From the NCBI RefSeq assembly GCF_000308435.1, contig NZ_BAFR01000212.1:1-64000 (forward strand): DNA of 64,000 nucleotides. Reading direction: 5' to 3'. Below are positions 41,042-49,680 of the stretch, piece after piece. The notes beneath the pieces are model-generated. The model saw only the letters and a program-made list of their open reading frames with translations. It did not search any database and was not told where the DNA came from. The position numbers were made by a program, and so were the translations under genes. How positions within the stretch are numbered: position 1 is the first letter of the stretch; every line of letters starts with the position of its first letter. The DNA is from Nocardia araoensis NBRC 100135 (GTDB lineage: Bacteria; Actinomycetota; Actinomycetes; Mycobacteriales; Mycobacteriaceae).

Positions 41042-42148
41042 GTGATCAAAACCGTATCCTTCCTACTCTCGGCGCTTGCGGGCGCCTCGGCCCTGCTCTT
41101 CACGGCGACCACCCCCGCCATCGCGAACCCGAACGCCATCAATCCGATCCCGGTGCTCAACGGCTCGACCGGACTGCCGAATCTGCTCGGCCGCACCAAG
41201 GCGGTCTTCCAGGTCACCGGTATGGCCAGCCCGAACAACACTCAGAGCTACAACGTCCTCGGCACCGATCTCGGCATCATGTGGGACAACGGGCACGGCG
41301 AAATGCTCACGGCGTTCGGCGACACCGCGGGCGTCGGTTTCCCGAATCTGCTCGCGGGCAGCATGTGGGCCTGGCGCAGCAATATCCTGGTACGCAGCCA
41401 CACCACCGATCCGGCCGAGGGCATCTATTTCGACAGCGTGGTGCGCGACGTGTTCGGTCAGGCGCGCGATCTGATCGCCAGCCCGAAGATTCCCTTCCTC
41501 GAGATCAGCCGGATTCCCACCGCGGGCATCGCCGTCGACGGCGTGCAGTACATGAGCCTGATGTCGGTGAAGACCTGGGACGACGTCGGCCAGTGGAGCA
41601 CCAACTTCTCCGGCCTCGCCGTCTCGGGGGACAACGGCGAGACGTGGGCCGAACTGCCGGAAACACGGCGGAACAACGAGGGCGGGAACGCCAACTTCCA
41701 GATGAACGCCTTTCTCGCCGACGGCGGATACATCTACGAATACGGCACGCGATCCGGGCGCAATCACACCGCGCACGTCGCCCGCGTGCGCGCGCACGAC
41801 ATCGGGAATCTCGCCGAATACGAATACTGGGACGGCCGAGCGTGGCGGAAGAACGACGTGGATGCCGCCGCCCCCATCATGTTCGGCGTCGGCGAGCTTT
41901 CGGTGATGTACAACGAGTATCTGGGGCAATACATTTCGCTGACCACCGACCGATTCAATTCCGTGGTGATGCGGCGCGCACCCGCCCCGGCCGGCCCGTG
42001 GAGCGAGCCCGAGGTGCTGATCGACACCCGCGAACTGCCCACCGCCTACGCACCCTCGATCTTCCCGTATCAGACCGGGCGCGACCTGTACTTCCTCACG
42101 ACCGTGCACAGCCAGTACAACGTCCTTTTGATGCGCACGACGCTGTGA
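41042..42148 (+). CDS. Secreted DUF4185 protein, candidate endo-D-arabinanase (GH183-like)
   Basis: A 368-aa exported protein. The signal peptide is VIKTVSFLLSALAGASALLF..PAIA, with cleavage near residue 29. The mature chain is a DUF4185 domain: VFQVTGMASPNNTQ, NVLGTDLGIMWDNGHGEML, FGDTAGVG, NLLAGSMWAW, IPTAGIAVDGVQYMSLMSV, and a C-terminal SVMYNEYLGQYISLTTD and YPYQTG-like end. Mycobacterial DUF4185 proteins have been reported as endo-D-arabinanases (family GH183) acting on arabinogalactan. A paralogue lies at 48526. GTG 41042 has GGAGGG 10 nt upstream; an ATG at 40979 would add 21 residues before the signal peptide. Confidence 0.85.
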   Translation: MIKTVSFLLSALAGASALLFTATTPAIANPNAINPIPVLNGSTGLPNLLGRTKAVFQVTGMASPNNTQSYNVLGTDLGIMWDNGHGEMLTAFGDTAGVGFPNLLAGSMWAWRSNILVRSHTTDPAEGIYFDSVVRDVFGQARDLIASPKIPFLEISRIPTAGIAVDGVQYMSLMSVKTWDDVGQWSTNFSGLAVSGDNGETWAELPETRRNNEGGNANFQMNAFLADGGYIYEYGTRSGRNHTAHVARVRAHDIGNLAEYEYWDGRAWRKNDVDAAAPIMFGVGELSVMYNEYLGQYISLTTDRFNSVVMRRAPAPAGPWSEPEVLIDTRELPTAYAPSIFPYQTGRDLYFLTTVHSQYNVLLMRTTL

Positions 42149-42244
42149 CCGGGAACGCGGCGATCCGACGCGGCACTTGACCTCAACAATGGTTCATGTA
42201 TGAGGCTGCACCGCGTTGGATCGTTCACGTTTCCGGGAGGCACC

Positions 42245-43453
42245 ATGCTCAGCACCACCGTCGACGTTCGCGCCTGGTTGCGCGACAACGCCGTCGCGAT
42301 CGAAAGCTCCGATCCGGACTCGCCCGGCACGGAACTCGACGCCTTGATCGCGCGGCTCGCCGCCGCCACGGTGGTCGGGCTCGGTGAGTCGACGCGGTTC
42401 TCCCGGCAGACCTTCGGTGTGCGCGAGCGGCTGCTGCGCGGGCTGGTCGAACGGCACGGCTTCCGGGCACTGGCCATCCAGGACAGCGCGCGTTCCGGCG
42501 AACGCTGGGACCGGTTCGTCACCGCGGGCGCGAGCGACCCCGAGACGGTGCTCGCCGGCGCCTGGCGCCCTTGGCGCACCGAGGAATCGGCGGCCACGCT
42601 GCGGTGGATCCGCGCGTACAACGTGGCGCATCCGAACGACCCGGTGCGGATCTTCGGCGTCGAACCGCCCCGGGCCGAGCCGAGCGACTACGACGCGGTG
42701 CTCGCCTACGTGCGCGACGCGGCTCCCGATCGGTTCGCCGCGATCGAGGCGCACCTGGCGCCGATCCGCACCGCGCACCAGGTCGACGAGCACGTCCAAC
42801 GTCATCAGGGCACCCACCCCGGCCGCCCGTTCGCGGAGCACGCCGAAGACGCCCTCGCGCTGCTCGCGGATTTGCCGGACACCGGCGAGCGCGCGGCGGC
42901 GCTCGCCCACGCCCGCCTGATCCTCGACTTCCACTGGCAGAGCGTCGCGAGCCAAGGGTTCGCCCGTGACGAACGGCCGGCCGCCGAAAGGGTGCTGGAA
43001 TGGCAGCGCTCGACCGGCGCCAAGATCGTCTATTGGGACGGCCTCGCGCACACCACCAGCCTTCCGATCGTTTTCGGGACGGCCGAATTCCGTGGCGCCG
43101 GAAGCCATTTGCGCGCTGAACTGGGGGAAGGATACGTATCCATCGCCATCGGCTTCCATCACGGCGACTTGGGCGCGGCCGTGGCGCCCGACCCGCAGCC
43201 GGACCTGGTCGATGCCGCGCTCGGCGCGGTCGACTTGCCCGCCTACTACGTGGACCTGCACAGCGCGGCACCGGAACCGGTACGCGATCGGCTGACCGGC
43301 CCGGCGAAACTGCGCACGATCAGCGGCGTCTACGACCCGGCCGCCGACGCCACGGCGAACATCCGGTTGTCGTCGCTCACCGAGGCGTTCGACGTGCTGA
43401 TCCACTTCCGCGAGACCACGCCGGTGCATTGGCTCCCGCAGGTATCGGACTGA
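42245..43453 (+). CDS. Erythromycin esterase-family protein with altered active site
   Basis: A 402-aa protein of the Ere/succinoglycan-biosynthesis-like fold. The family opening motif GEATHG appears as GESTRF (residues 48-53), so the ExxH His is Arg51. The later WAHN.H segment reads YWDGLAHTTS. Other family landmarks are kept: SARSGERWDRFV, LRWIRAYNVAHPNDPVRIFGVEPP, AYYVDLHS and FDVLIHFRETTPVH. It may therefore have lost the macrolide esterase reaction or changed substrate. GGGAGG lies 6 nt before ATG 42245. It is followed by a methyltransferase 49 bp downstream. Confidence 0.82.
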   Translation: MLSTTVDVRAWLRDNAVAIESSDPDSPGTELDALIARLAAATVVGLGESTRFSRQTFGVRERLLRGLVERHGFRALAIQDSARSGERWDRFVTAGASDPETVLAGAWRPWRTEESAATLRWIRAYNVAHPNDPVRIFGVEPPRAEPSDYDAVLAYVRDAAPDRFAAIEAHLAPIRTAHQVDEHVQRHQGTHPGRPFAEHAEDALALLADLPDTGERAAALAHARLILDFHWQSVASQGFARDERPAAERVLEWQRSTGAKIVYWDGLAHTTSLPIVFGTAEFRGAGSHLRAELGEGYVSIAIGFHHGDLGAAVAPDPQPDLVDAALGAVDLPAYYVDLHSAAPEPVRDRLTGPAKLRTISGVYDPAADATANIRLSSLTEAFDVLIHFRETTPVHWLPQVSD

Positions 43454-43502
43454 CTCGGGCAACCCGACCGGTCACGCGCCGCGCGATCAATAGACTCGAA
43501 AT

Positions 43503-44177
43503 ATGGATGCGGCCGACTGGGACGAGCGCTACGCGCAAACGGAATTGGTCTGGGGCGCACCGCCGAACAACACCGTGGTGGAGCACGTCTACGGGTTGGA
43601 ACGCCGTGCGCCCCTCCAAGCCGCCACACCCGAGGGCGATGCACCGGAGTTCCCGCGCGCACTCGACTTGGCGTGCGGTGAGGGTCGCAACACCCTGTGG
43701 CTCGCGACGCACGGGTGGCAGGTGCATGCCGTCGACTATTCCCAAGTCGGTATCGACAAAGGCCGCACCGTCGCATCGCGGCTGTCCCGTTCGGTCCGCG
43801 GTCGCATCACCTGGCAATGCGCCGATGTCACCCATCTGGACGAGGCGGGGATCACCGGCCCGTTCGAGCTGGTCTTGATGGTCTTTGTGCACCTGCCCGC
43901 CGAACAGCGCCGCGCGCTGGTCCGCAAGGCGGCCGGGCTGCTGGCTCCGGAAGGCACCCTGCTCGTGCTCGGCCACGACACCACCAACATCACCGACGGC
44001 TGCGGCGGGCCGCAGGATCCGGCCATCCTGTTCACCCCTGACGACATCGTCGCCGACCTCGGCCCCTTGGCGGCGGCGAGCGAGGTGCGCGTGCGCATCG
44101 CCGACCGTGTCTATCGGCCCACTGAAATGGGCGACGCCATCGACGCGCTGGTCATCGCCACCCGACCGGCCGAATAG
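43503..44177 (+). CDS. Class I SAM-dependent methyltransferase
   Basis: A 224-aa methyltransferase. It opens WDERYAQTELVWGAPPNNTVVEHV, then has motif I RALDLACGEGRNTLWLATHGWQVHAVDYS (about 52-80) and a motif-IV-like FELVLMVFVHLPAEQRRALVRKAAGLLAPEG. The start resembles TehB and thiopurine-type methyltransferases, which modify small molecules such as tellurite or thiols. The substrate is not determined. Confidence 0.9.
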   Translation: MDAADWDERYAQTELVWGAPPNNTVVEHVYGLERRAPLQAATPEGDAPEFPRALDLACGEGRNTLWLATHGWQVHAVDYSQVGIDKGRTVASRLSRSVRGRITWQCADVTHLDEAGITGPFELVLMVFVHLPAEQRRALVRKAAGLLAPEGTLLVLGHDTTNITDGCGGPQDPAILFTPDDIVADLGPLAAASEVRVRIADRVYRPTEMGDAIDALVIATRPAE

Positions 44178-44181
44178 GGGT

Positions 44182-44781
44182 TCAGGACCAGCGCTCCAGC
44201 CACGGGGTCACGGTCTCGGCGATCACGTCGAACCCGGCGCGGAAGGCGTGCGGCTGTCCCGGAACGACGCGGACTTCGGCGGCGTCGGCGGGATCGGGAA
44301 TGCCGAACGGGTCGTTGGCCCCGTTGACGACCACCACTTCGATGTCACCGGGCGCGAGCAGCTCGTCCCGGCGCGAGTTCTCCGGCTTCCCCGGCGGATG
44401 CAGCGGGAACGAGAGGGCGAGAACGCCACGGACCCGTGCCGCGACGGCGGTACGGCAAGCCACCCGCGCCCCGTTGCTGCGCCCACCCTGGATCAGCGGG
44501 ATGCGCTTACGCCCGCGCAATCGCGCGACGATCTCCAGCCAAGCCTCGTCCTGCTTGACCGCCGATCCCGGCGCCCGCCGCCCGGCAACCCGATACGGCT
44601 GCACCACCCGCGCGACTCCACCGCCCAGTCGCAATGCGGCGTCACGCACCGCGAGCAGGTCCTCGGCCTCGATCCCGCCGCCCGCGCCATGCGTGAGCAG
44701 CAGCAGGAACGCGGGCCTGCGCGGCTGTTCGAGTTCGACCTCAGCGGGGCCGGCACTGGTCTCGATGAGCATCGTGTTCAT
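44182..44781 (-). CDS. Alpha/beta-family hydrolase (KANL3/Tex30-like)
   Basis: A 199-aa small alpha/beta hydrolase. It has LLLTHGAGGGIEAEDLLAVRDAAL near the start, the nucleophile elbow GGRSNGARVACRTA, LALSFPLHPPGKPENSR, and the acid/His pair in NGANDPFGIP and GQPHAFR. This is the dienelactone-hydrolase-like group sometimes called Tex30/KANL3. The function is unknown. It ends four bases from the convergent methyltransferase. Confidence 0.88.
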   Translation of the reverse strand: MNTMLIETSAGPAEVELEQPRRPAFLLLLTHGAGGGIEAEDLLAVRDAALRLGGGVARVVQPYRVAGRRAPGSAVKQDEAWLEIVARLRGRKRIPLIQGGRSNGARVACRTAVAARVRGVLALSFPLHPPGKPENSRRDELLAPGDIEVVVVNGANDPFGIPDPADAAEVRVVPGQPHAFRAGFDVIAETVTPWLERWS

Positions 44782-44962
44782 TGTGCAGCGACTTCACCCG
44801 CCGCGCGTTCGCGACCCTCTTACGGTCGGCGACCTTTGCCAACCACCGGTGCGATCGCCCGGAAGCGTGCCTGCGTCGCGGACGGGGAGATCGGCGTGGC
44901 GAAGCCCGCGTTTCGCGAGGACACTGAGGACGTAGCGCCCAACTCGTCCTCAGGAGCATGCG

Positions 44963-45355
44963 ATGCCAGACAACGGGCCTTTCGGAATCGATCCGGAAGA
45001 TTTCGAACGCGCACTGCGCGGGGCGGGAACCGAACTGCGCGACCTGCTCGGGAAAGCAGGCGTCTACCTGGATCGCCTCGATCACGCGAGCTTCGGTTCA
45101 CTGGCGTCGCTGCTCGGCCAGTTCGTCCAACCGGAACGGCCACGTCCACCGAAAACCGAGGGCGAGATCACCGGCGAGACCGGCAGCGGGGTGTGGGTGA
45201 TCTACAGCATCGATGACAGCGGCGAGGCCAGGGTCGACCAGGTCTTCCCGAGCGAGCTCGAGGCCTTGCGCGCGCATCGCGACAACACCGACGATCGCCG
45301 TCGAGTGCGATTCCTGCCCTACGGGGTTCCCGCGAGTGTGTTGGATGCGCCCTGA
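44963..45355 (+). CDS. Hypothetical protein (130 aa)
   Basis: No family is recognised. The N-terminal half is helical (DPEDFERALRGAGTELRDLLGKAGVYLDRL, SLASLLGQFV). The C-terminal half has a beta segment GVWVIYSIDDSGEARVDQVFPSELEALRAHRDNTDDRRRVRFLPYG that looks like a small folded domain. It is preceded by CAGGAG at a good distance from the ATG. Confidence 0.8.
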   Translation: MPDNGPFGIDPEDFERALRGAGTELRDLLGKAGVYLDRLDHASFGSLASLLGQFVQPERPRPPKTEGEITGETGSGVWVIYSIDDSGEARVDQVFPSELEALRAHRDNTDDRRRVRFLPYGVPASVLDAP

Positions 45356-45534
45356 CGGCGCCGCCACACTCCACCATCAGCTAGCGGAATTCGATCGGCC
45401 GTGCGTACCCACGGCCGCCCTACCTCTGCGTCTGCTCTCTGATGTGTGAGCCGCACCGGCAGCTTGCTCGACGGAGCGCAACCATCAAACACTGTAAAAC
45501 GCGTCACATTGCCTGCTCATCTCTTTGCGCAGTC

Positions 45535-45576
45535 ATTACCGGCCGGTAATATGTTTCATAAGTTACCCGCGAGTAG
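45535..45576. promoter_or_regulatory. Operator candidates upstream of fadE5
   Basis: The 319-bp gap 45356-45674 has no gene but contains ATTACCGGCCGGTAAT, a perfect 16-bp palindrome (45535-45550). Thirteen bases later comes TTACCCGCGAGTAG (45563-45576), which resembles the TTACTCTGGAGTAA core found at the fadA2/fabG4 promoter. The fadE5 start is about 100 bp downstream. Confidence 0.5.
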
Positions 45577-45674
45577 CATGCGGAAAACCGGCACGACTAC
45601 CCGGTGGAGCGAACAACGGGCGGGAACGGCAACCATACCGACCGCACCAACTCAACGGAGAGTGAGTACTGACA

Positions 45675-47510
45675 ATGGGTCACTACAAGAGCAACGTCCG
45701 CGACCTGGAGTTCAACCTCTTCGAGGTTCTCGGCCTCGGGTCGATCCTGGACAGCGGCGCCTACGGCGATCTCGACACCGACACGGTGAAGGAGATGCTC
45801 AACGAGGTGCGTCGCCTGGCCGAAGGTCCGCTCGGTGAGTCGTTCGCCGACGCCGACCGCAACCCGCCGGTCTTCGACCCCCAGAACCACACGGTCACGC
45901 TGCCGGAGTCGTTCAAGAAGAGCTACCGCACCCTGCAGGACGGCGGCTGGGACAAGCTGGGCATCGCCGAGGAGCTCGGCGGCCTGCCGATCCCGCGCGC
46001 TGCCTACTGGGCCATCGCCGAGCTGATCCTGGGCGCGCAGCCCGCCGCCTTCATGTACGCCGCTGGCCCCGGCTTCGCGAACATCTTCTACAACAACGCC
46101 ACCGACGAGCAGAAGAAGTGGGCGCAGATCGCCGCCGACCAGGGCTGGGGCGCCACCATGGTGCTGACCGAGCCGGACGCCGGTTCCGACGTCGGCGCGG
46201 GTCGCACCAAGGCGATCAAGCAGGAGGACGGCTCCTGGCACATCGAGGGCGTCAAGCGGTTCATCACCTCGGCCGACTCCGACGACCTGTTCCCGAACAT
46301 CATGCACCTGGTGCTGGCCCGTCCCGAGGGCGCCGGACCGGGCACCAAGGGCCTGTCGCTGTTCTTCGTACCGAAGTTCCACTTCGATCACGAGACCGGT
46401 GAGCTGGGCGAGCGCAACGGTGTGTTCGTCACCAATGTCGAGCACAAGATGGGCTTGAAGGTTTCGGCCACCTGTGAGGTCACCTTCGGCGGCCACGGCA
46501 TCCCGGCCAAGGGCTGGCTGGTCGGCGAGGTGCACAACGGCATCGCCCAGATGTTCGATGTCATCGAGCACGCCCGCATGATGGTGGGCACCAAGGCCAT
46601 CGCGACCCTGTCGACCGGTTACCTGAACGCGCGGGACTACGCCAAGGAGCGGGTCCAGGGCGCCGACCTGACCAAGATGACCGACAAGGCCGCGCCGCGC
46701 GTGACCATCACCCACCACCCGGACGTGCGTCGCTCGCTGGCCACCCAGAAGGCGTACGCCGAGGGCCTGCGCGCGGTGTACCTGTACACCGCCGCTCACC
46801 AGAACGCCGATGTGGCCCAGCTGGTTTCGGGTGCGGACGCCGACCTGGCCGCGCGGGTCAACGACCTGCTGCTGCCGATCGTCAAGGGCGTGGGTTCGGA
46901 GCGGGCCTACCAGTACCTGACCGAGTCGCTGCAGACGCTGGGTGGTTCGGGCTTCCTGCAGGACTACCCGATCGAGCAGTACATCCGGGACGCGAAGATC
47001 GACTCGCTGTACGAGGGCACCACCGCCATCCAGGCGCAGGACTTCTTCTTCCGCAAGATCGCCCGTGACCGCGGTGTCGCGCTGGCGCACGTGGCCGGTC
47101 AGGTGCAGAAGTTCATCGACGCCGAGGCAGGCAACGGCCGGCTGAAGGGCGAGCGCAAGCTGCTGGCCACCGCGCTGGAGGACGTGCAGGCCATGGCCGC
47201 CACGCTCACCGGCCACCTGATGGGCGCCCAGGAGCAGCCGAGCGAGCTGTACAAGGTCGGCCTGGGTTCGGTGCGCTTCCTGCTCTCGGTCGGTGACCTG
47301 CTCATCGGCTGGCAGCTGCTGCGTCAGGCCGAGGTCGCCATCGCGGCCCTCGACAACGGCGCGACCGGCGCCGACGAGGCGTTCTACAACGGCAAGATCG
47401 CGGTCGCGCAGTTCTTCGCCCGCAACATCCTGCCGGAGCTGACCGCCACCCGCGCGGTGCTGTCCAACTTGGACAACGACATCATGGAGCTGGACGAAGC
47501 CGCGTTCTGA
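45675..47510 (+). CDS. fadE5: Acyl-CoA dehydrogenase FadE5
   Basis: A 611-aa long-type acyl-CoA dehydrogenase, the same length as M. tuberculosis FadE5 (Rv0244c). It opens [20 protein letters not shown] as in that protein. The FAD domain has [14 protein letters not shown] and [14 protein letters not shown]. The catalytic base is Glu447 in [14 protein letters not shown]. The C-terminal 150 residues form the extra helical domain of very-long-chain type enzymes. It oxidises a broad range of saturated acyl-CoAs in beta-oxidation. Codon use is strongly biased (few rare codons), which suggests high expression. A strong terminator follows. Confidence 0.96.
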   Translation: MGHYKSNVRDLEFNLFEVLGLGSILDSGAYGDLDTDTVKEMLNEVRRLAEGPLGESFADADRNPPVFDPQNHTVTLPESFKKSYRTLQDGGWDKLGIAEELGGLPIPRAAYWAIAELILGAQPAAFMYAAGPGFANIFYNNATDEQKKWAQIAADQGWGATMVLTEPDAGSDVGAGRTKAIKQEDGSWHIEGVKRFITSADSDDLFPNIMHLVLARPEGAGPGTKGLSLFFVPKFHFDHETGELGERNGVFVTNVEHKMGLKVSATCEVTFGGHGIPAKGWLVGEVHNGIAQMFDVIEHARMMVGTKAIATLSTGYLNARDYAKERVQGADLTKMTDKAAPRVTITHHPDVRRSLATQKAYAEGLRAVYLYTAAHQNADVAQLVSGADADLAARVNDLLLPIVKGVGSERAYQYLTESLQTLGGSGFLQDYPIEQYIRDAKIDSLYEGTTAIQAQDFFFRKIARDRGVALAHVAGQVQKFIDAEAGNGRLKGERKLLATALEDVQAMAATLTGHLMGAQEQPSELYKVGLGSVRFLLSVGDLLIGWQLLRQAEVAIAALDNGATGADEAFYNGKIAVAQFFARNILPELTATRAVLSNLDNDIMELDEAAF

Positions 47511-47533
47511 CGCTCGCCCCACCGCAACGGCAC

Positions 47534-47562
47534 AACGGCCCGGAGATCTTCTCCGGGCCGTT
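47534..47562 (+). terminator. Intrinsic terminator after fadE5
   Basis: A perfect 13-bp stem (AACGGCCCGGAGA) with a 3-nt loop is followed by GTCGTCTAC. Confidence 0.85.
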
Positions 47563-47703
47563 GTCGTCTACATTTGTCGATTCGTGACGTTCGATCACCG
47601 CTCGACGCCGATCCTCTCCGGTAGATTGCGTGCTCCCGGGGAGCGACAAGAGCCTCCCGCTTCTCACAGTTCGGCACGAGAATTGTCGGCAGAGGTGCCC
47701 GAG

Positions 47704-48438
47704 GTGACGCGCAACGCAACTGGCATCGGCGCTTATCTGCGCGAACGACGCCTCGCCGCGGGGCTGACGCCCGCCCACCTCGCCGAGCGCGCCTGCCTCA
47801 CGGAAGCGGTGCTCGAGCAGATCGAGACAGGTGCCGTGGCGCCCGATCACGCACTGTTGGAGCGATTGTTCGACGCGCTCGAGGTGCCGATCTGGTACCG
47901 CAAACACATCGTCGTGCTGAGCCTGCCCGATTTCTTCGCGGCCGCCTACGGACCCGGCCCCGATGTGCCGACTCCGGACGACCTGGCCGACCTGCACAGC
48001 CTCCCGGACCCGGCCTGCTACCAGCGGATGCCCACCCAGGATCTGGTGGACGTCAACTCCGCGTACGAACGCGCGTTTCCGGGTGCGGTCGCCCGAGGGA
48101 ACGTGCTGGAGTGGATGTTTCTCGACGCCGCGGCCCGGCGGGTGATGGTGGACTGGCCCGTGGAAGCGCACCTGCTCGTCGACGCCTTCCGCATCCTGTC
48201 TCCGCTCGCGCCGCGCGAGCGCGTCGAGGAGATCGCCGAACGCTGCCGCCGCTCCCCCGACTGGGATCGCATGTGGACCACCGAAGTGCGCCCGGCGGAT
48301 CTCCCTCGCCGCCACTTGCAGGTGCGCGACCCGACGACAAGACGGATCCGATCGATGAGCATGCGGGTCTACAGCCCCGAACTCCCGGAACGCCCGTGGT
48401 GGCTCTACCGGCTGGTGACGATCGGCCGAACGCGCTGA
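47704..48438 (+). CDS. XRE-family regulator with MmyB-like ligand domain
   Basis: A 244-aa regulator. The helix-turn-helix is at about 8-60 (GAYLRERRLAAGLTPAHLAERACLTEAVLEQIETG). The C-terminal domain (about 95-240) resembles the MmyB-like PAS/ligand domain: PACYQRMPTQDLVDVNSAYERAFPG, NVLEWMFLDAAARRVMVDWP, and the end RHLQVRDPTTRRIRSMSMRVYSPELPERPWWLYRL. GTG 47704 is preferred with AGAGG upstream; the frame runs open to 47584. Targets are unknown; it precedes the second DUF4185 gene by 87 bp. Confidence 0.82.
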   Translation: MTRNATGIGAYLRERRLAAGLTPAHLAERACLTEAVLEQIETGAVAPDHALLERLFDALEVPIWYRKHIVVLSLPDFFAAAYGPGPDVPTPDDLADLHSLPDPACYQRMPTQDLVDVNSAYERAFPGAVARGNVLEWMFLDAAARRVMVDWPVEAHLLVDAFRILSPLAPRERVEEIAERCRRSPDWDRMWTTEVRPADLPRRHLQVRDPTTRRIRSMSMRVYSPELPERPWWLYRLVTIGRTR

Positions 48439-48525
48439 GTCCACCCCTCGATGTAGGCGACATCGCCGCGGCGAGCGGGCAGAATGACCCGAGCAGACTG
48501 CGTCCCAGAGGAAGGGAATTGCCGG

Positions 48526-49611
48526 ATGACTCGATCGCTGTCCGCACTCGCAGGCGCTGGCGCGCTAGCCGCGGTCCTGGCGCTGGCCGCCGCCACGCCC
48601 GCCGGGGCCGACCCGAACAACGTCATTCCGATACCGGCGATCAACGGCATCCACGGCCTGCCGGACCTGCCCGGCCCGGCCAGAGCGGTGTTCCAGGTGA
48701 CCGGCATGGACAGCCCGAATCGCACCCAGAACGTCAACGTGCTCGGCACCGATCTCGGCATCATGTGGGACGACGGCAACGGCCGCATGATCACCGCCTT
48801 CGGCGACAGCGCGGGCATCGGCATCCCGAATCTCCTCGCGGGCAGCATCTGGGCCTGGACCAGCAATGTGCTGTTCCGCAGCTCCGGGCACGATCCGGCC
48901 GACGGCATCCGCTTCGACGACGTGGTGCCGAACCCGTTGCCGAGCCCCAAGATTCCCGGCATCGAGATCAGCCTGATTCCCACCGCGGGCATCTCGGTGG
49001 GCGGCGTGCAGTACATGAGCTTGATGTCGGTACGCGAATGGGGCGATCACGGGAAGTGGCACACCAACTTCTCCACCCTCGCCGCCTCCGGTGACGGCGG
49101 CACCACCTGGGCCCAGCTCACCCACACGCGCCGCGCCAATGTCGACGGCCACGAGAACTTCCAGCAGAACGCGTTCTTGAAGGCCAATGGCTACGTCTAC
49201 CGCTACGGCACCCCAGCGGGGCGCAACAATCCCGGATTCGTCTCCCGCGCCAAGGAATCCGATATCGCGAATATCGACGCCTACGAATACTGGGACGGCA
49301 GGGAGTGGAAGCCCACCGATGCCAAGACGGCGGCTCCGATCGTCGGCGGCGTCGCCGAGCTCTCGGTGATGTGGAACGACTATCTGGGCCAGTACGTCAT
49401 GCTGACCACGGATCCAGCCAACAGCGTCGTGCTGCGCACGGCACCGGCTCCCGAAGGGCCGTGGAGCGAGCCCCGCGTCCTCATCGACGCCCGCGCCCTG
49501 CCCACCGCGTACGCGCCCATGATCTATCCGTACCAAACCGGTCGCGATCTCTACTTCCTGGTCACCCAGCACACCCAGTACAACGTGCTGCTGATGCGAA
49601 CGCCTCTGTGA
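48526..49611 (+). CDS. Secreted DUF4185 protein, candidate endo-D-arabinanase (GH183-like), second copy
   Basis: A 361-aa paralogue of the protein at 41042, with similar sequence across the mature domain (VFQVTGMDSPNRTQ, NVLGTDLGIMWDDGNGRMI, FGDSAGIGIPNLLAGS, IPTAGISVGGVQYMSLMSV, SVMWNDYLGQYVMLTTD, YPYQTGRDLYFLV). The signal peptide is about 29 residues and ends AGA before DPNN. It is expected outside the cell, with arabinan or a related polymer as substrate if the GH183 assignment holds. AGGAAGGG precedes the ATG. Confidence 0.86.
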   Translation: MTRSLSALAGAGALAAVLALAAATPAGADPNNVIPIPAINGIHGLPDLPGPARAVFQVTGMDSPNRTQNVNVLGTDLGIMWDDGNGRMITAFGDSAGIGIPNLLAGSIWAWTSNVLFRSSGHDPADGIRFDDVVPNPLPSPKIPGIEISLIPTAGISVGGVQYMSLMSVREWGDHGKWHTNFSTLAASGDGGTTWAQLTHTRRANVDGHENFQQNAFLKANGYVYRYGTPAGRNNPGFVSRAKESDIANIDAYEYWDGREWKPTDAKTAAPIVGGVAELSVMWNDYLGQYVMLTTDPANSVVLRTAPAPEGPWSEPRVLIDARALPTAYAPMIYPYQTGRDLYFLVTQHTQYNVLLMRTPL

Positions 49612-49617
49612 GAAAGG

Positions 49618-49654
49618 CGAATCCGCCCCTCCGGTGTGCGGCGGGGCGGATTCG
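49618..49654. terminator. Bidirectional terminator between the DUF4185 gene and the VanW gene
   Basis: A perfect 12-bp inverted repeat (CGAATCCGCCCC) with a 13-nt loop is followed by AAAACC on the plus strand. It separates two convergent genes. Confidence 0.8.
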
Positions 49655-49680
49655 AAAACCGTGCGCTCGGGTCTATACCC

